A DNA stretch of 64,000 nt from contig JASMDC010000021.1 of the NCBI GenBank assembly GCA_030753015.1, positions 1-64,000 on the forward strand, given 5' to 3'. The position numbers were made by a program, and so were the translations under genes. Below, in pieces: positions 1-9,258 of this stretch. A model generated the notes under the pieces. The model saw only the letters and a list, made by a program, of their open reading frames with translations, made no database searches and was not told the origin of the DNA. The DNA comes from Candidatus Undinarchaeales archaeon (lineage in GTDB: Archaea > SpSt-1190 > JASMDC01). Position 1 is the stretch's first letter. Each line of letters begins with the position of its first letter.

Positions 1-1072
1 ACCCCTCGTCCTTGGATGCCAGCTCAGCGAACCTGTCCAGCGGGCTCGTGATGCGTGAGAGGTCTCTCTTGCTCACGTGGGTGTAGATCTCGGTTGTCTT
101 GCTGCTGGAGTGTCCCAGAAGCTCCTGGATGTGTCTGAGGCCCACTCCGTCCTCGAGGAGGTGTGTGGCGAAGCTGTGCCGCAAGCTATGGACCGTGACA
201 TCCTTGGTGATGCCAGCACGTCGCTTCGCACGCTCGAACACGTGCTGTACGCTGCGCACGTGTAGGTGGGGCTTTCCGTTCCCACCGGGGAAGAGGTAGC
301 GTCGTGGCCGGGTCTCCTCGAGGTACTTCTCGAGAGCTGAAATGGCCACCTGGGACAACAGGGTGTATCGGTCCTTGCGCCCCTTACCGCCGCGGATGTG
401 GACGAGTGCGCGCTTGACATCGATGTCGTCCACCTTCAGGTGGACCACCTCTCCGATCCGCAATCCCGACGAGTAGGTGAGCGTCAGGGCGGCCACGTGC
501 TTCGGATTGCTAATGGAGCTGAGCAGACGGGCTACCTCCGCCCGGTTCATGACCACGGGGAGCCGGCGCTCCTTGCGGGGCCTGAGGTCATCGAATCCTA
601 ACTTGCGCCCCAGCAGCTTGACATAGAGGAACCTGATGGCGTTCACGGCCTGGTTCAGCGTGGACGCGGACACCTTGCGGTTCTCCACCAGATGCGTTAG
701 ATAGCGTCGCACGTCCTCGTTGTCGACGTCCTCGGCCTGCTTGTCGGTGAACTTCAGCAGCTCCTCGTTGAATCGCATGTAGGCCTTGACGGTCTTGGGG
801 CTGTACCGCTTCATGACTAGCTTGCGCCGCATGCGCTCCAGCGGGGTCACGATGCCCATGAGGGCGGGGTCCACCTCGACGGTGATGTCAGGGAAGAGCG
901 CCTGCAGACACTCCACCATGCCCTTGTCATTGGGGACGGTCCAGACCTTCTCGTCCACGTGCCACGCCCTGCCCGTGACGGTCCGGATGCGCGCGATGAG
1001 GTCCCTGTCATATGGGAGCGCCAGCGATATGCGGTCATCGTCGGTCTTCTGGAGCCTGATACGGGTTGTCAT
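1..1072 (-). CDS. tyrosine recombinase/integrase (XerC/D-like), 3' end cut by window edge
   Basis: Reading leftward from the ATG at 1072 there is an uninterrupted frame to base 1, so the C-terminus lies outside the window. After about 85 residues of N-terminal domain comes a SAM-like core-binding domain (RRYLTHLVENRKVSASTLNQ) and the catalytic domain with SSGLRIGEVVHL (first Arg), HSLRHSFATHLLEDG (H-x-x-R), LLGHSS (His) and the nucleophile region TEIYTHVS. These are the R-K-H-R-H-Y residues of the family, which cuts and rejoins DNA through a 3'-phosphotyrosyl link. It is clearly paralogous to the next gene on the same strand. It could serve chromosome dimer resolution or element integration; the sequence does not decide. 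Confidence 0.93.
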   Translation of the reverse strand, partial: MTTRIRLQKTDDDRISLALPYDRDLIARIRTVTGRAWHVDEKVWTVPNDKGMVECLQALFPDITVEVDPALMGIVTPLERMRRKLVMKRYSPKTVKAYMRFNEELLKFTDKQAEDVDNEDVRRYLTHLVENRKVSASTLNQAVNAIRFLYVKLLGRKLGFDDLRPRKERRLPVVMNRAEVARLLSSISNPKHVAALTLTYSSGLRIGEVVHLKVDDIDVKRALVHIRGGKGRKDRYTLLSQVAISALEKYLEETRPRRYLFPGGNGKPHLHVRSVQHVFERAKRRAGITKDVTVHSLRHSFATHLLEDGVGLRHIQELLGHSSSKTTEIYTHVSKRDLSRITSPLDRFAELASKDEG

Positions 1073-1437
1073 CTCGTTCACCTTGAGGATACTATGTCCT
1101 GCGTAGATGAAAAAGCACTGTTACCCCCTGAAGGGGGGACCTCGAGCACGCGTCACCCCTGCGGAAAGTGTCGCGTTCCCGCTGGTTGCCGGGATCATAC
1201 GTGAAATGGTATGTCGTCCTTCGCCCGCGTGCTGGTCCGATGACGAGGTTCGTTAGAACGCGTTGTGCCGGACGGAAGACGACAAGGCCCCCGCGGTATT
1301 CTCCGATTACTGACATTGGGTCCGATAAAGCGTCCACCGTTCGTTGTCGGTTATCGCCCCTAAAGCCACAGGAAGGTCCTATCGAGGTCATGTACCGATT
1401 GTCGGATATCCCCCGCAGCGCATGTTTTCGCGACTTG
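1073..1437. other. gap between two recombinase genes
   Basis: No convincing gene. A short G/C hairpin (CCCCC-TGAA-GGGGG) lies at 1124-1137, about 50 bases upstream of the first recombinase start, and could be a terminator of the upstream recombinase or a recombination-site arm. An open frame on the minus strand here has no recognisable features and overlaps the 3' end of the second recombinase. Confidence 0.5.
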
Positions 1438-2571
1438 TCACGTATGTCCTCCAATACCGGCCGCAGGCTCTCGGCCAGCGTTGAGCCGGTCCAGCGGGCT
1501 TCGGATCCGAGCGACATCCTTCGTCGTCATGTGGGTGTACTTGAGCGTTGTCTGGATGTGCTTGTGCCCAAGAAGCTTCTTGATGTGGAAGAGGTTCGCC
1601 CCGTCCTCGAGGAGATGGGTGGCGAAGCTGTGACGTAGCGTATGGGTCGTGACACGCTTGTCGATGCCCGCCCTGCGTCGGGCGCGCACGATGGCATGCT
1701 GGACCGTCCGCTCGTGAACATGACCTTTCCGTTCCCCCACTTCGAAGATCCATGTCCTCGGCCGATGCTCGCTGCAGTACTGCGTGAGATAATCGCGGGT
1801 GATGCTGGAGAGTACGGTGTACCTGTCCTTCTTTCCCTTCCCGTTCCTCACGAAGATGACCCCCCTCTCGTGGTCGATATCTTCAGGACGGAGACGGACG
1901 GCCTCGCCCACACGAAGACCTGAGCCGTAGAGGAGCATGATGATAAGCTTGTTCCTCATGATCGGGATCGCATCGAGCAGGCGGGCCATCTCATCCCTCC
2001 TCAGAACTATGGGGAGCCGCTTGGCCTTCTTGGGCCTACAGTACGTGTAGTCGAAACGTTTGTCGTACACCCGCCAGTAGAGGAACCGGATGGCGTTCGC
2101 CGCCTGGTTCAACGTGGAATCGGAAAGACACCTCTTCTCGGAGAGATAGGCAAGGAACCGTCGGATGTCCGAGTTGTCGATGTCCCCGGCAGGCTTGTTG
2201 GCAAACCCCAGGAACTCTCTGACGAACCGGAGGTACGCCTTGGCGGTCCTGGGACTGTACCTGCGCGCGACCAGCTCCCTGCGCATCTCCTCGAGCGGTG
2301 CGACACGGCCCGGTAGCGATGGATCTACCACGACTACGTAGCCATCGAACAGCTCCTGGAGGTCCTCAACGGTCCCAGTTGAGTCCGGGACGCTCCAGTG
2401 GCCGCCGTCCCTGTGCCAGCGCAGTCCGTTAAGGGACATCAGCCTGTCGACGATCCCTTCTCCGTCCGGGACCGTGATGCCGATCCTTCGGTCATTCATC
2501 CTCTCGAGCCAGACCTGCCCGCGGGGCCGGTGTACGGGACAAAGGGACCCTATCATCTGCTTGACAGCCAT
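1438..2571 (-). CDS. tyrosine recombinase/integrase (XerC/D-like), second copy
   Basis: Complete 377-residue site-specific recombinase. Core-binding domain around residues 95-190 (RRFLAYLSEKRCLSDSTLNQ), catalytic domain with GSGLRVGEAVRLRPEDI, HTLRHSFATHLLEDG, LLGHKHIQTTLKYTHMT, so the Arg, H-x-x-R, His and Tyr residues are all present. The N-terminal ~24 residues have no counterpart in the neighbouring paralog; an ATG at 2499 (MNDRRIGITV) aligns with the paralog's start and may be the true start. The tandem pair suggests duplication, or two enzymes that act as a heteromer as XerC and XerD do. Confidence 0.93.
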   Translation of the reverse strand: MAVKQMIGSLCPVHRPRGQVWLERMNDRRIGITVPDGEGIVDRLMSLNGLRWHRDGGHWSVPDSTGTVEDLQELFDGYVVVVDPSLPGRVAPLEEMRRELVARRYSPRTAKAYLRFVREFLGFANKPAGDIDNSDIRRFLAYLSEKRCLSDSTLNQAANAIRFLYWRVYDKRFDYTYCRPKKAKRLPIVLRRDEMARLLDAIPIMRNKLIIMLLYGSGLRVGEAVRLRPEDIDHERGVIFVRNGKGKKDRYTVLSSITRDYLTQYCSEHRPRTWIFEVGERKGHVHERTVQHAIVRARRRAGIDKRVTTHTLRHSFATHLLEDGANLFHIKKLLGHKHIQTTLKYTHMTTKDVARIRSPLDRLNAGREPAAGIGGHT

Positions 2572-2668
2572 GAGATCGTGGCATTAGTGCATGGAATATA
2601 CGTGCCAGCATAGCGGGATGCCGCTATTCCACCTTCGCTCGGTGCTGATCCCGGATGGGACGAAAGCC

Positions 2669-2678
2669 ACTTAATACC
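2669..2678 (+). promoter_or_regulatory. TATA-like box of the Cys-rich membrane protein
   Basis: TTAATA centred about 25 bases before the GTG at 2698, the spacing expected for a leaderless archaeal transcript. It supports the GTG start. Confidence 0.55.
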
Positions 2679-2697
2679 TGACGACCACAGGAACGAC

Positions 2698-3954
2698 GTG
2701 GACGGGCCGTACCAGGACTACACGAGCTACTATGCCAATTACATACAGGAATGGCTGAACCAGGGCTACACGCTCTACCAGGTGCGCGCCTATATGATCC
2801 AATCAGGGCACGATCCCGCCACCGTGGACGCTGCAATCCAATCGCTCCAGTACCAGGCCACCCACGAAGAGGCGGTGGCCGCTCCGGCGGAAGCGGTCGC
2901 TGCTGAGGAGGTCGCTGCCAGCAGTCTCCCGGTCCTATTGAGCATGATCGTCGTGCTCGTTCTTGGTGTTACGCTCATCGGATACCAGGGCGGCTACCTG
3001 GACGGGCTCACAGAGACCAGTGGGGGCGAGGGTGCTACACCGACGTCCGTCCCCTGGGAGACGCTGATGAACGGCACCGAGCCAGCACCTGCCGTCGACG
3101 AAGGGCCGACGCCCGCACCGACCGCAGGCCCGACCGTAACCGATATCGGCCCGACACCCACCTCCACACCAACGGGGACGCCGGCCCCCGGCCGCACCGA
3201 TTGTTCTCTCATCGGATCGTGGGTCCAGACCGGGCACACCGACCTGGAGGGCCGCGACATGCCGAGCCCCTCCCCCCTCACCTACGCCATGGTGGTGCTC
3301 ACCTACACCGGTGGGGGTACGGGGACCTTCGGATGCCGTGGCAGCTTCTGCAACAGGGACGAAGCGTTCACGGGCAAGGTCGTTGGCGGGAACCAGCTCT
3401 GCATGGAGATAGGGGGGAAAGAGACCTGCGTCCCCTTCACATTCATCGACTGTGATTCGCTCTACTACTGCTCGGCGGACGACGAGACCCTCGAGGAGGG
3501 CGAGCCGCCCTGCGCCAAGCTCGAGCGGGGAGAGGTACCCCCGGCAGCCACTCCCGGGCCCACAGCCGATCCCAATCCCCTGGGATGCTCCCTGGACGGC
3601 ATGTGGAAGCAGACCGGGTGCGCTACCTCTGCGAACGAGGCCCTACCGTGCATGATCCCGGTGACCCAGTACGCCCGGATGCTCACGTTCACGGGCGACA
3701 CGGTGAACTCCAACTGCGAGGGCGAGACGCCCTACTGCGACGGCCAGCCCTTGAAGCCGTCGAAGGTGAAGGGCAACAAGATCTGCATCGACATGCCAAA
3801 GCCCGACGAGGGCGAGCTCCCCGCAGAAGGGCTCTGCTTTCCGGTGATCTTCACGGACTGCGACACGATCATCTACTGCCTGGCGCCCCCCACGGTACAG
3901 CCCATGCCCGAGGGCATCAAGTATCCGTGCGAGAAGCTGGTGAGGGTGGGGTAG
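2698..3954 (+). CDS. membrane-anchored protein with two Cys-rich extracellular domains
   Basis: 418 residues, GTG start placed by a TATA box 25 bases upstream. Residues 1-55 form a small helical domain (EWLNQGYTLYQVRAYMI) of the kind found at the N-terminus of archaeal membrane proteins. A single membrane segment follows near residues 80-100 (LLSMIVVLVLGVTLIGYQGG), then a Pro/Thr-rich linker (about 115-165). Two homologous domains of about 110 residues come next, starting CSLIGSWVQTG and CSLDGMWKQTG; both have a conserved Cys spacing and end with a CAKL or CEKL element. The tandem domains look like an internal duplication of a disulfide-stabilised beta domain facing outward. Function unknown; surface recognition is only a guess. 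It converges with ccdA. Confidence 0.85.
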   Translation: MDGPYQDYTSYYANYIQEWLNQGYTLYQVRAYMIQSGHDPATVDAAIQSLQYQATHEEAVAAPAEAVAAEEVAASSLPVLLSMIVVLVLGVTLIGYQGGYLDGLTETSGGEGATPTSVPWETLMNGTEPAPAVDEGPTPAPTAGPTVTDIGPTPTSTPTGTPAPGRTDCSLIGSWVQTGHTDLEGRDMPSPSPLTYAMVVLTYTGGGTGTFGCRGSFCNRDEAFTGKVVGGNQLCMEIGGKETCVPFTFIDCDSLYYCSADDETLEEGEPPCAKLERGEVPPAATPGPTADPNPLGCSLDGMWKQTGCATSANEALPCMIPVTQYARMLTFTGDTVNSNCEGETPYCDGQPLKPSKVKGNKICIDMPKPDEGELPAEGLCFPVIFTDCDTIIYCLAPPTVQPMPEGIKYPCEKLVRVG

Positions 3955-3963
3955 ATTGCAGCC

Positions 3964-4677
3964 TTACAATCCTTCGAGCCGTGCGAGTAGCCCCTCGATG
4001 CCGATTGACGCGAAGCGGTTGAGGTTGTTGGTGAGCACGAGGAGACCGAGAACGAGGAGCATGAGCCCTACGACCTTCTCGAAGTACTTGAGCATCCACT
4101 CTGAGCGGTTGATGAAGCCGACCGCCTCGTTGGTGAAGGCACCCACGAGAAGGATAGGCAGGCCCATCCCCAGGGCGTAGGCCATGAGCAGGAGGAAGGC
4201 CATCCCCGGCTGGGTGATGGACAGGGCAAGGACGCTGATGAGGATGGCCCCTGCACACGGGCTCCACCCCACGGCGAATGCCGCCCCGAACACGAACGAC
4301 GTGATATAGGTGATCGAGAACCGGTGCTTCACCGTCAGACGGTATTCCTGCTGGAGGAACCCTATTCTTAGAACCTTCAGGACGTGGAGGGCAAAGCCGA
4401 TGATGATGAGCCCGCCGAGCCGCCCTAGCCAGATCTGGAGGTCGTACGAGATACTCTTGAGCGTGGTGTTGAGCAGCACTCCAACTAGGGCGAACACCAG
4501 CGAGAACCCAGCCACGAACGCCACGCTGTTGAGGAAGGTCTTCCGTCGTTCAAGTTTCTCCCCCAGAGACGTCCCGGAAAGATACGCGATGAAGCCCGGG
4601 AGGAGAGGGAGGACGCAGGGACTGAGGAATGAGATGAGCCCGGCAGCGAATGCGATCAATACACTGGGAGCGGCCAT
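3964..4677 (-). CDS. ccdA: CcdA/DsbD-type thiol-disulfide transporter
   Basis: 237 residues with six hydrophobic segments. CcdA proteins carry reducing equivalents from cytoplasmic thioredoxin across the membrane to extracytoplasmic thiol proteins. The two conserved redox cysteines lie in LSPCVLPLLPG near residue 21 and GWSPCAGAIL near residue 142, both with their flanking prolines. It starts 6 bases after the stop of the Rieske-thioredoxin lipoprotein gene, so the two form an operon in which the thioredoxin domain is the obvious partner on the outside. Confidence 0.95.
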   Translation of the reverse strand: MAAPSVLIAFAAGLISFLSPCVLPLLPGFIAYLSGTSLGEKLERRKTFLNSVAFVAGFSLVFALVGVLLNTTLKSISYDLQIWLGRLGGLIIIGFALHVLKVLRIGFLQQEYRLTVKHRFSITYITSFVFGAAFAVGWSPCAGAILISVLALSITQPGMAFLLLMAYALGMGLPILLVGAFTNEAVGFINRSEWMLKYFEKVVGLMLLVLGLLVLTNNLNRFASIGIEGLLARLEGL

Positions 4678-4683
4678 CGTCCA

Positions 4684-5730
4684 TCATATCTTGGCGAGCT
4701 CTTTTGCATAATCGTCCGTTTTCCAGGGCGCTGGCTGGTTGAACACCGGTTGTCCGTCCACGAGGATGACCTTCGTGAAGCGACTGCTGACACCGAGCTC
4801 GCGGGCGAGGTCCTCTTCATCAGTATCGGTGTCGCTGTCCTGGTAATTGATCCGGAACGCGACGACATCAGGATCGTCCATCACGCCGAAGGCCGCCCGG
4901 GCGTAATTATCATCGGCCGCGCAGGTCGGGCACCAGTTGGAATAGAACTGGAGAAGGACCTTCTTCTTCATGCGCAATGCTAAGTCGTAGTCCGCCTTGG
5001 TGAACACCAGGTATTTCGTGGTGGTCCCGGCGAGCACCTCGCCGGTGAACGATACGGCCTCTGCGGTCGTGTCCCCGGCGGCCGCGCCGGGCAGGTAGAT
5101 GCCGTCGTCCCGGACCTCGATCGCGATGGCCTCGAGCGGTGCTGCGGCAGGACCCTGTTCCACGGCGCCATCGTTCGGATCGAACTTGGAGTCGTGCCAT
5201 TGGCATACGATGGCCTCGCCCTGGAGCTCGTTCGGTCCGCCCTTGTGGGTGCAGCGGTTCATGTAGGCGCGGTAATCGCCGTTGAAGTTGACCAGGATGG
5301 CCTTCTCGCCCTCGAGATCGAACTCGAACGTGGCACCAGAAGGTACATCGGCGAGGGTGGCGATGAGGACGCCGGAGGGTTCCGTCGGTGTGGGCGTGGA
5401 CTCTGGCGTCGGGACCGGTGTAGGTTCTGGTGTAGGCTCGGTCGTTGCCGTGGGTGCCGTCGACGGCGCTGGCGTCAGTGTGGGTTCTGACGTCGGCATT
5501 GGATCGGGTGTCGGTGTTGCCGTTGGCTCAGGCGTCGGGACCGGTGTGGGCTCGGCAGTTGACTTGGGTGCCGATGTCGGTACGGGTGTCGGCGTATCGT
5601 CCCCCGCGGGCATAGGGGCGGACGACGTCGGCGCTGGCCCGGTCGATGGGTCAGTGCCCGTGCATCCGGACAGGAACAGGCAGCATACGAGCAGTGTCAT
5701 GATCCGTACTATGTACTTCTCTTTGAGCAT
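4684..5730 (-). CDS. lipoprotein with Rieske [2Fe-2S] and thioredoxin-like domains
   Basis: 348 residues. Signal peptide with a lipobox ending LFLSGC (Cys about 23), then a long Pro/Thr/Glu linker (about 25-140). A Rieske domain follows with CTHKGG and CQWHDSKF (C-x-H ... C-x2-H, about 159-182), and a C-terminal thioredoxin fold with the active site NWCPTCAAD near residue 268. Rieske domains hold a 2Fe-2S cluster; thioredoxin folds exchange disulfides. Joining both in one exported lipoprotein next to CcdA suggests an extracytoplasmic electron relay, with CcdA keeping the CPTC site reduced. The linkage of the cluster to the thiol chemistry is inference. AT-rich upstream DNA at 5745-5790 probably holds the promoter. 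Confidence 0.9.
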   Translation of the reverse strand: MLKEKYIVRIMTLLVCCLFLSGCTGTDPSTGPAPTSSAPMPAGDDTPTPVPTSAPKSTAEPTPVPTPEPTATPTPDPMPTSEPTLTPAPSTAPTATTEPTPEPTPVPTPESTPTPTEPSGVLIATLADVPSGATFEFDLEGEKAILVNFNGDYRAYMNRCTHKGGPNELQGEAIVCQWHDSKFDPNDGAVEQGPAAAPLEAIAIEVRDDGIYLPGAAAGDTTAEAVSFTGEVLAGTTTKYLVFTKADYDLALRMKKKVLLQFYSNWCPTCAADDNYARAAFGVMDDPDVVAFRINYQDSDTDTDEEDLARELGVSSRFTKVILVDGQPVFNQPAPWKTDDYAKELAKI

Positions 5731-5807
5731 GGAGCATCAACCCTTCTACATACTATCCACGAGCCGATAATATAACTCTTCTAGTATACAAAAGGAAAGT
5801 ACGGGAA

Positions 5808-7562
5808 CTAGCCGTAGATGTAGTTCCACACCGCGATCATGGTGCGTCTGCCATCGGCGTTCCGCTCCCCCGTCTCGTCACGGAGGGCAGCGCCCAGACC
5901 GCTCACCCGCTCACTGGGGACGTTGCGTATCGAGGGGAGGACGTTCCCGGCCGTGAACCGCTGGCGCTGGCGTGTAAGCTCCTCGTCGTTCTCCGGCAGA
6001 TGGAAGAAGAACTGGGTGTCCCGCAGCCCGTCGGGCAGCTCCCTGCCCGCGTTGTCCACGGAATGGGGGAACCGCTCGGGCCACCGCGGATCGGGCGGGT
6101 ACTCACTGGTCGCAGCGATCCGGACGAGCACGACCAGCAGGAGGAGCGCCACGGCGATATGCAGCGGGCGTGATCCGCGCACACCGGCCAGGACCAAGAG
6201 CGCCATGGCAGGGTAGATGGGAAGGAGGAAGGTCATCTTCAGCTCGGACCAGTTCTCCTGCGGAAGGAAGAACACGAAGTAGGGGAGGACCCATAGAAGG
6301 AGAAGGACGGTGGCGGCGCGGTCGTCCCGCCAGAGGAAGGCGATGCCCGCGAGCCCCAGCGCAGAGAGGACGAGGCCGAAGGAGCGGATGACGGTGAGCG
6401 GCAGGAGGAGGAACACCGGGAGGGGGAAGTGGGGTGTCCGGACCACCTCGTCGTAGAACGGCCAGTTGAGCATCCCGTTGAACTTGAACGGTGTCCCCAG
6501 GAGCGGAAGCTTGTGATCGAACTGGGGGCGCCATCCATCGTACCCCGTGTACATCGCGGCGTGGGTGAACATGCTGCCGAACGCGTAGTGGTTCCACGCG
6601 AGGAAGGGGGCGTTGAGGATGAAAGCCGTTGCCAGGAGCAGCACCAGCCGGCGCCGGTCCCAGGGCCGGGTCGCCCATATCACTGCCGGGACGAAGAGCA
6701 GTGCGATGTTACGTACACCGCCCAGTGTGCCCAGGAGCAGGCCTATTACCGCCCACTGCCTCCCCCGGGGCCGGTGGAGCAACAGCATGGTCATCACCGC
6801 GCTCATTGACATGGCGATGGCGTTGGGATTGAGGGTGTCCGCGGTGAGCACGAACCCGTTGAACCCCAGGAGCGTAGCGGCGGCGATGCCCATCCACGGT
6901 GAACCGAAGAGCAGCCGGGCCGCCAGATAGACCGCGGCTACGCTCAGAGCGTGGTAGCAGGCGAAGGCCAGCCTGAACCCCACGTCGCCCAGGAGAAGAG
7001 CATGGACCGAGACCAGCACGCCCGCGCCCAGGCGCTGGTCCTTTGTGATGATTCCGTAGGTGGTATCGTCCCTGAGGTTATCGAACAGCTTTCCGGCCAG
7101 GGTGGCGTTCAGTAGGAGATTGCCGTTCATGTCCACGAAAGCGATGGGCTCGTCGATGATGAACAGGGCGGGGGCCACGATGTAGGTGTCCCAGTAGCCA
7201 AGGGCGGTCCCCTCGTAGAGCGTACCCATCAGGAGAAGGAGCGCCAGCGTCAGAGCTGCGGCCCCGCCGTCCCCGGAATCGCCCCAAGAAGGTGCCTTCG
7301 GCCGACGGACGACAAGGGCCAGCGGGGAGAGGAGGGTGGCGAGAGAGAGCACCAGCGGCACCGACACGACCGTACCGGTCAGCCAGGCGAACAGGAAGGC
7401 GCCCACCGGCATCGCGAAGAGACCGATGGACAGGCCCGTCACGAGGGTGAAGAGGAGCGTTCGGCCGGGATAGAGGGCGAGCGCCCACAGCATCCCCGGT
7501 ACGAGGAGGGCGTAGGTCCAGGTCAGGAATCCGGCCAAAAGACCCCCTGCCTGTCCGAGCAT
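5808..7562 (-). CDS. polytopic membrane protein, GT-C glycosyltransferase-like
   Basis: 584 residues with about a dozen hydrophobic segments through residue ~460 and a soluble C-terminal tail. The general build (many helices, short loops with DMNGN and DRRR elements, then a small exported domain) resembles GT-C type lipid-phosphate-sugar glycosyltransferases, but I see no decisive catalytic motif and the fold assignment is tentative. The ATG at 7562 lies 27 bases after a TATA-like box, consistent with a leaderless message. It is divergent from the B12 radical SAM gene. Confidence 0.75.
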   Translation of the reverse strand: MLGQAGGLLAGFLTWTYALLVPGMLWALALYPGRTLLFTLVTGLSIGLFAMPVGAFLFAWLTGTVVSVPLVLSLATLLSPLALVVRRPKAPSWGDSGDGGAAALTLALLLLMGTLYEGTALGYWDTYIVAPALFIIDEPIAFVDMNGNLLLNATLAGKLFDNLRDDTTYGIITKDQRLGAGVLVSVHALLLGDVGFRLAFACYHALSVAAVYLAARLLFGSPWMGIAAATLLGFNGFVLTADTLNPNAIAMSMSAVMTMLLLHRPRGRQWAVIGLLLGTLGGVRNIALLFVPAVIWATRPWDRRRLVLLLATAFILNAPFLAWNHYAFGSMFTHAAMYTGYDGWRPQFDHKLPLLGTPFKFNGMLNWPFYDEVVRTPHFPLPVFLLLPLTVIRSFGLVLSALGLAGIAFLWRDDRAATVLLLLWVLPYFVFFLPQENWSELKMTFLLPIYPAMALLVLAGVRGSRPLHIAVALLLLVVLVRIAATSEYPPDPRWPERFPHSVDNAGRELPDGLRDTQFFFHLPENDEELTRQRQRFTAGNVLPSIRNVPSERVSGLGAALRDETGERNADGRRTMIAVWNYIYG

Positions 7563-7584
7563 GAGGTGAACTACCCCTGAAACG

Positions 7585-7593
7585 TTTATAATG
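7585..7593 (-). promoter_or_regulatory. TATA-like box of the GT-C-like gene
   Basis: CATTATAAA on the minus strand, centred 27 bases before the ATG at 7562. Confidence 0.55.
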
Positions 7594-7838
7594 ATATGGC
7601 GCGAAGGTATCTGGATTGCCAGGAGGCTGATTTGTTACTACTCTCAGTAGGAGGAGAATAATATAATGCATCCCAACCTACATATCCTTGTGGTGGATGG
7701 CGGACATGAAAGTTCTCCATCTACTATCAGGGCGGGGACCGCCCGCAGTGCCCGTGGAGCCGGGAACGGCGTGGAAGCGGGAAGCTCCTGTTCAAGTAAG
7801 TGGGGCAGTTCACTAAGGTGACAGGCCCCATCCCGACC

Positions 7839-9254
7839 ATGGCACCCTCCATACTGCTGGTGAATCCGCCATACCAGTCGCGGACCGAGGCCATCGCCCA
7901 GATCTCGGTAGGGCCCCCGCTCGGGCTTGCTTACCTCGCCGCGTCCCTTGAAGTGGCCGGTGTACCGGTGGACATCCTCGACGCCAACGCGCTCCAGCTC
8001 TCCGAGGAGGAGACGCTCCGTCGGGTGCTGGACGCCGAACCGGACGTGGTGGGGCTCACCGCCGTCACGCCCACAGCGGACCTGTGCGCCCGCATCGCCC
8101 ATGGCGTCAAGACACTGCGGCCAGAGGCGACCACCGTGCTGGGCGGCATCCATGCCAGTATGGTCCCCGACCAGACCCTCGCTCGGCTCCCGTCGATCGA
8201 CCTGCTGGTGCGGGGCGAGGGCGAGCGCACCCTCCCCGAGCTTGTGGACTCGCTCCCGGGAGGTGCCGGCAAGCTCTCCCGGGTGGCCGGGGTGTCACTC
8301 CGCAAAGGCAAGAGGATCGTGCACGGGCCTCGACGGCCGCTGGTAGATCCCCTGGACGACCTGCCCTTCCCAGCCCTCCATCTCCTGCCCATGGAACGGT
8401 ACAGGGCGCCTGAATCTGATCATTTCTCCACGGTCATCGCCGTCCGCGGCTGCCCGGGCCGGTGCATCTACTGCTCATGTCCCTGGGTGTTCGGCGGGAC
8501 GCTGCGCACACGCTCCCCGCAAAACGTCGCCGAGGAGATAGAGCGGGATCGGCGGGAGTTCGGTGTCAAGCTGATCTCCTTCCTGGACGACACGTTCGCC
8601 GTGAACAGATCATGGGCTCTCGAGCTGTGTCATGAGCTCGTGGACCGCGGTCTGCCCGACGATCTGCGCTGGAAGGCCCTCACGCGGGCCGATACCGTGG
8701 ACAAGGAAGTGCTGGCCGCCATGCACGAGGCGGGGTGCGATCTCATCGAGTTCGGTATCGAGTCGGGCTCCCAAAAGCTCCTGGACGCCATGCGCAAGGG
8801 CATCACCGTGGAGCAGATCAAGAACGCATTCACCCTGGCGCACGACGAGGGTATCAAGACCATGGGATTCCTGATGCTGGGGCTCCCGGGGGAGACCCAA
8901 GAGACCCTGGAGGAGACGCTCCAGCTCGTCCAGGAGGTCGACTGCGACTATCTCCAAGTATCCTTCGCTACGCCCTACCCGGGCACCGGATTGCACGCGT
9001 GGGCCGAGAAGAACGACCTCCTGCAGACAGATGACTGGGAGCGGTACGTGTTCCTCAACGAGACTGTGATGGAGAACCCCACCGCACCACCCGAGTTGCT
9101 CCGGGAGTACTGGCAGCGCATCAACCGGGCGTTCTACCTGCGCCCAGGGTACGTAGTCCGGCAGACGCTCGCCGCTCTGAAGGGTGACGCCCAGGTCCGC
9201 ACCATGGCGTGGGCCGGCGCCAAGACCGCCCGCCGGCTCCTCGACCGCGGGTGA
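7839..9254 (+). CDS. B12-binding domain radical SAM protein (BchE-like family)
   Basis: About 471 residues from the ATG at 7839; an in-frame GTG at 7800 would add a tail that does not resemble the family. Residues 1-140 form the cobalamin-binding Rossmann-like domain (ILLVNPPYQSR, GLTAVTPTADL, LGGIHAS). The radical SAM core starts near residue 195 with GCPGRCIYC, the C-x3-C-x2-C ligands of the 4Fe-4S cluster, and runs through GIESGSQ and GFLMLGLPGET. Such enzymes perform radical methylation or cyclisation on lipids, cofactors or peptides; the substrate is not visible. It starts an apparent operon with the two hydrolase-like genes that follow. Confidence 0.93.
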   Translation: MAPSILLVNPPYQSRTEAIAQISVGPPLGLAYLAASLEVAGVPVDILDANALQLSEEETLRRVLDAEPDVVGLTAVTPTADLCARIAHGVKTLRPEATTVLGGIHASMVPDQTLARLPSIDLLVRGEGERTLPELVDSLPGGAGKLSRVAGVSLRKGKRIVHGPRRPLVDPLDDLPFPALHLLPMERYRAPESDHFSTVIAVRGCPGRCIYCSCPWVFGGTLRTRSPQNVAEEIERDRREFGVKLISFLDDTFAVNRSWALELCHELVDRGLPDDLRWKALTRADTVDKEVLAAMHEAGCDLIEFGIESGSQKLLDAMRKGITVEQIKNAFTLAHDEGIKTMGFLMLGLPGETQETLEETLQLVQEVDCDYLQVSFATPYPGTGLHAWAEKNDLLQTDDWERYVFLNETVMENPTAPPELLREYWQRINRAFYLRPGYVVRQTLAALKGDAQVRTMAWAGAKTARRLLDRG

Positions 9255-9258
9255 GACC

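Noticed and set aside
1092..1517. 141-residue minus-strand frame between the recombinases
   Set aside because: Overlaps the 3' end of a clear recombinase gene and shows no domain or start signal.
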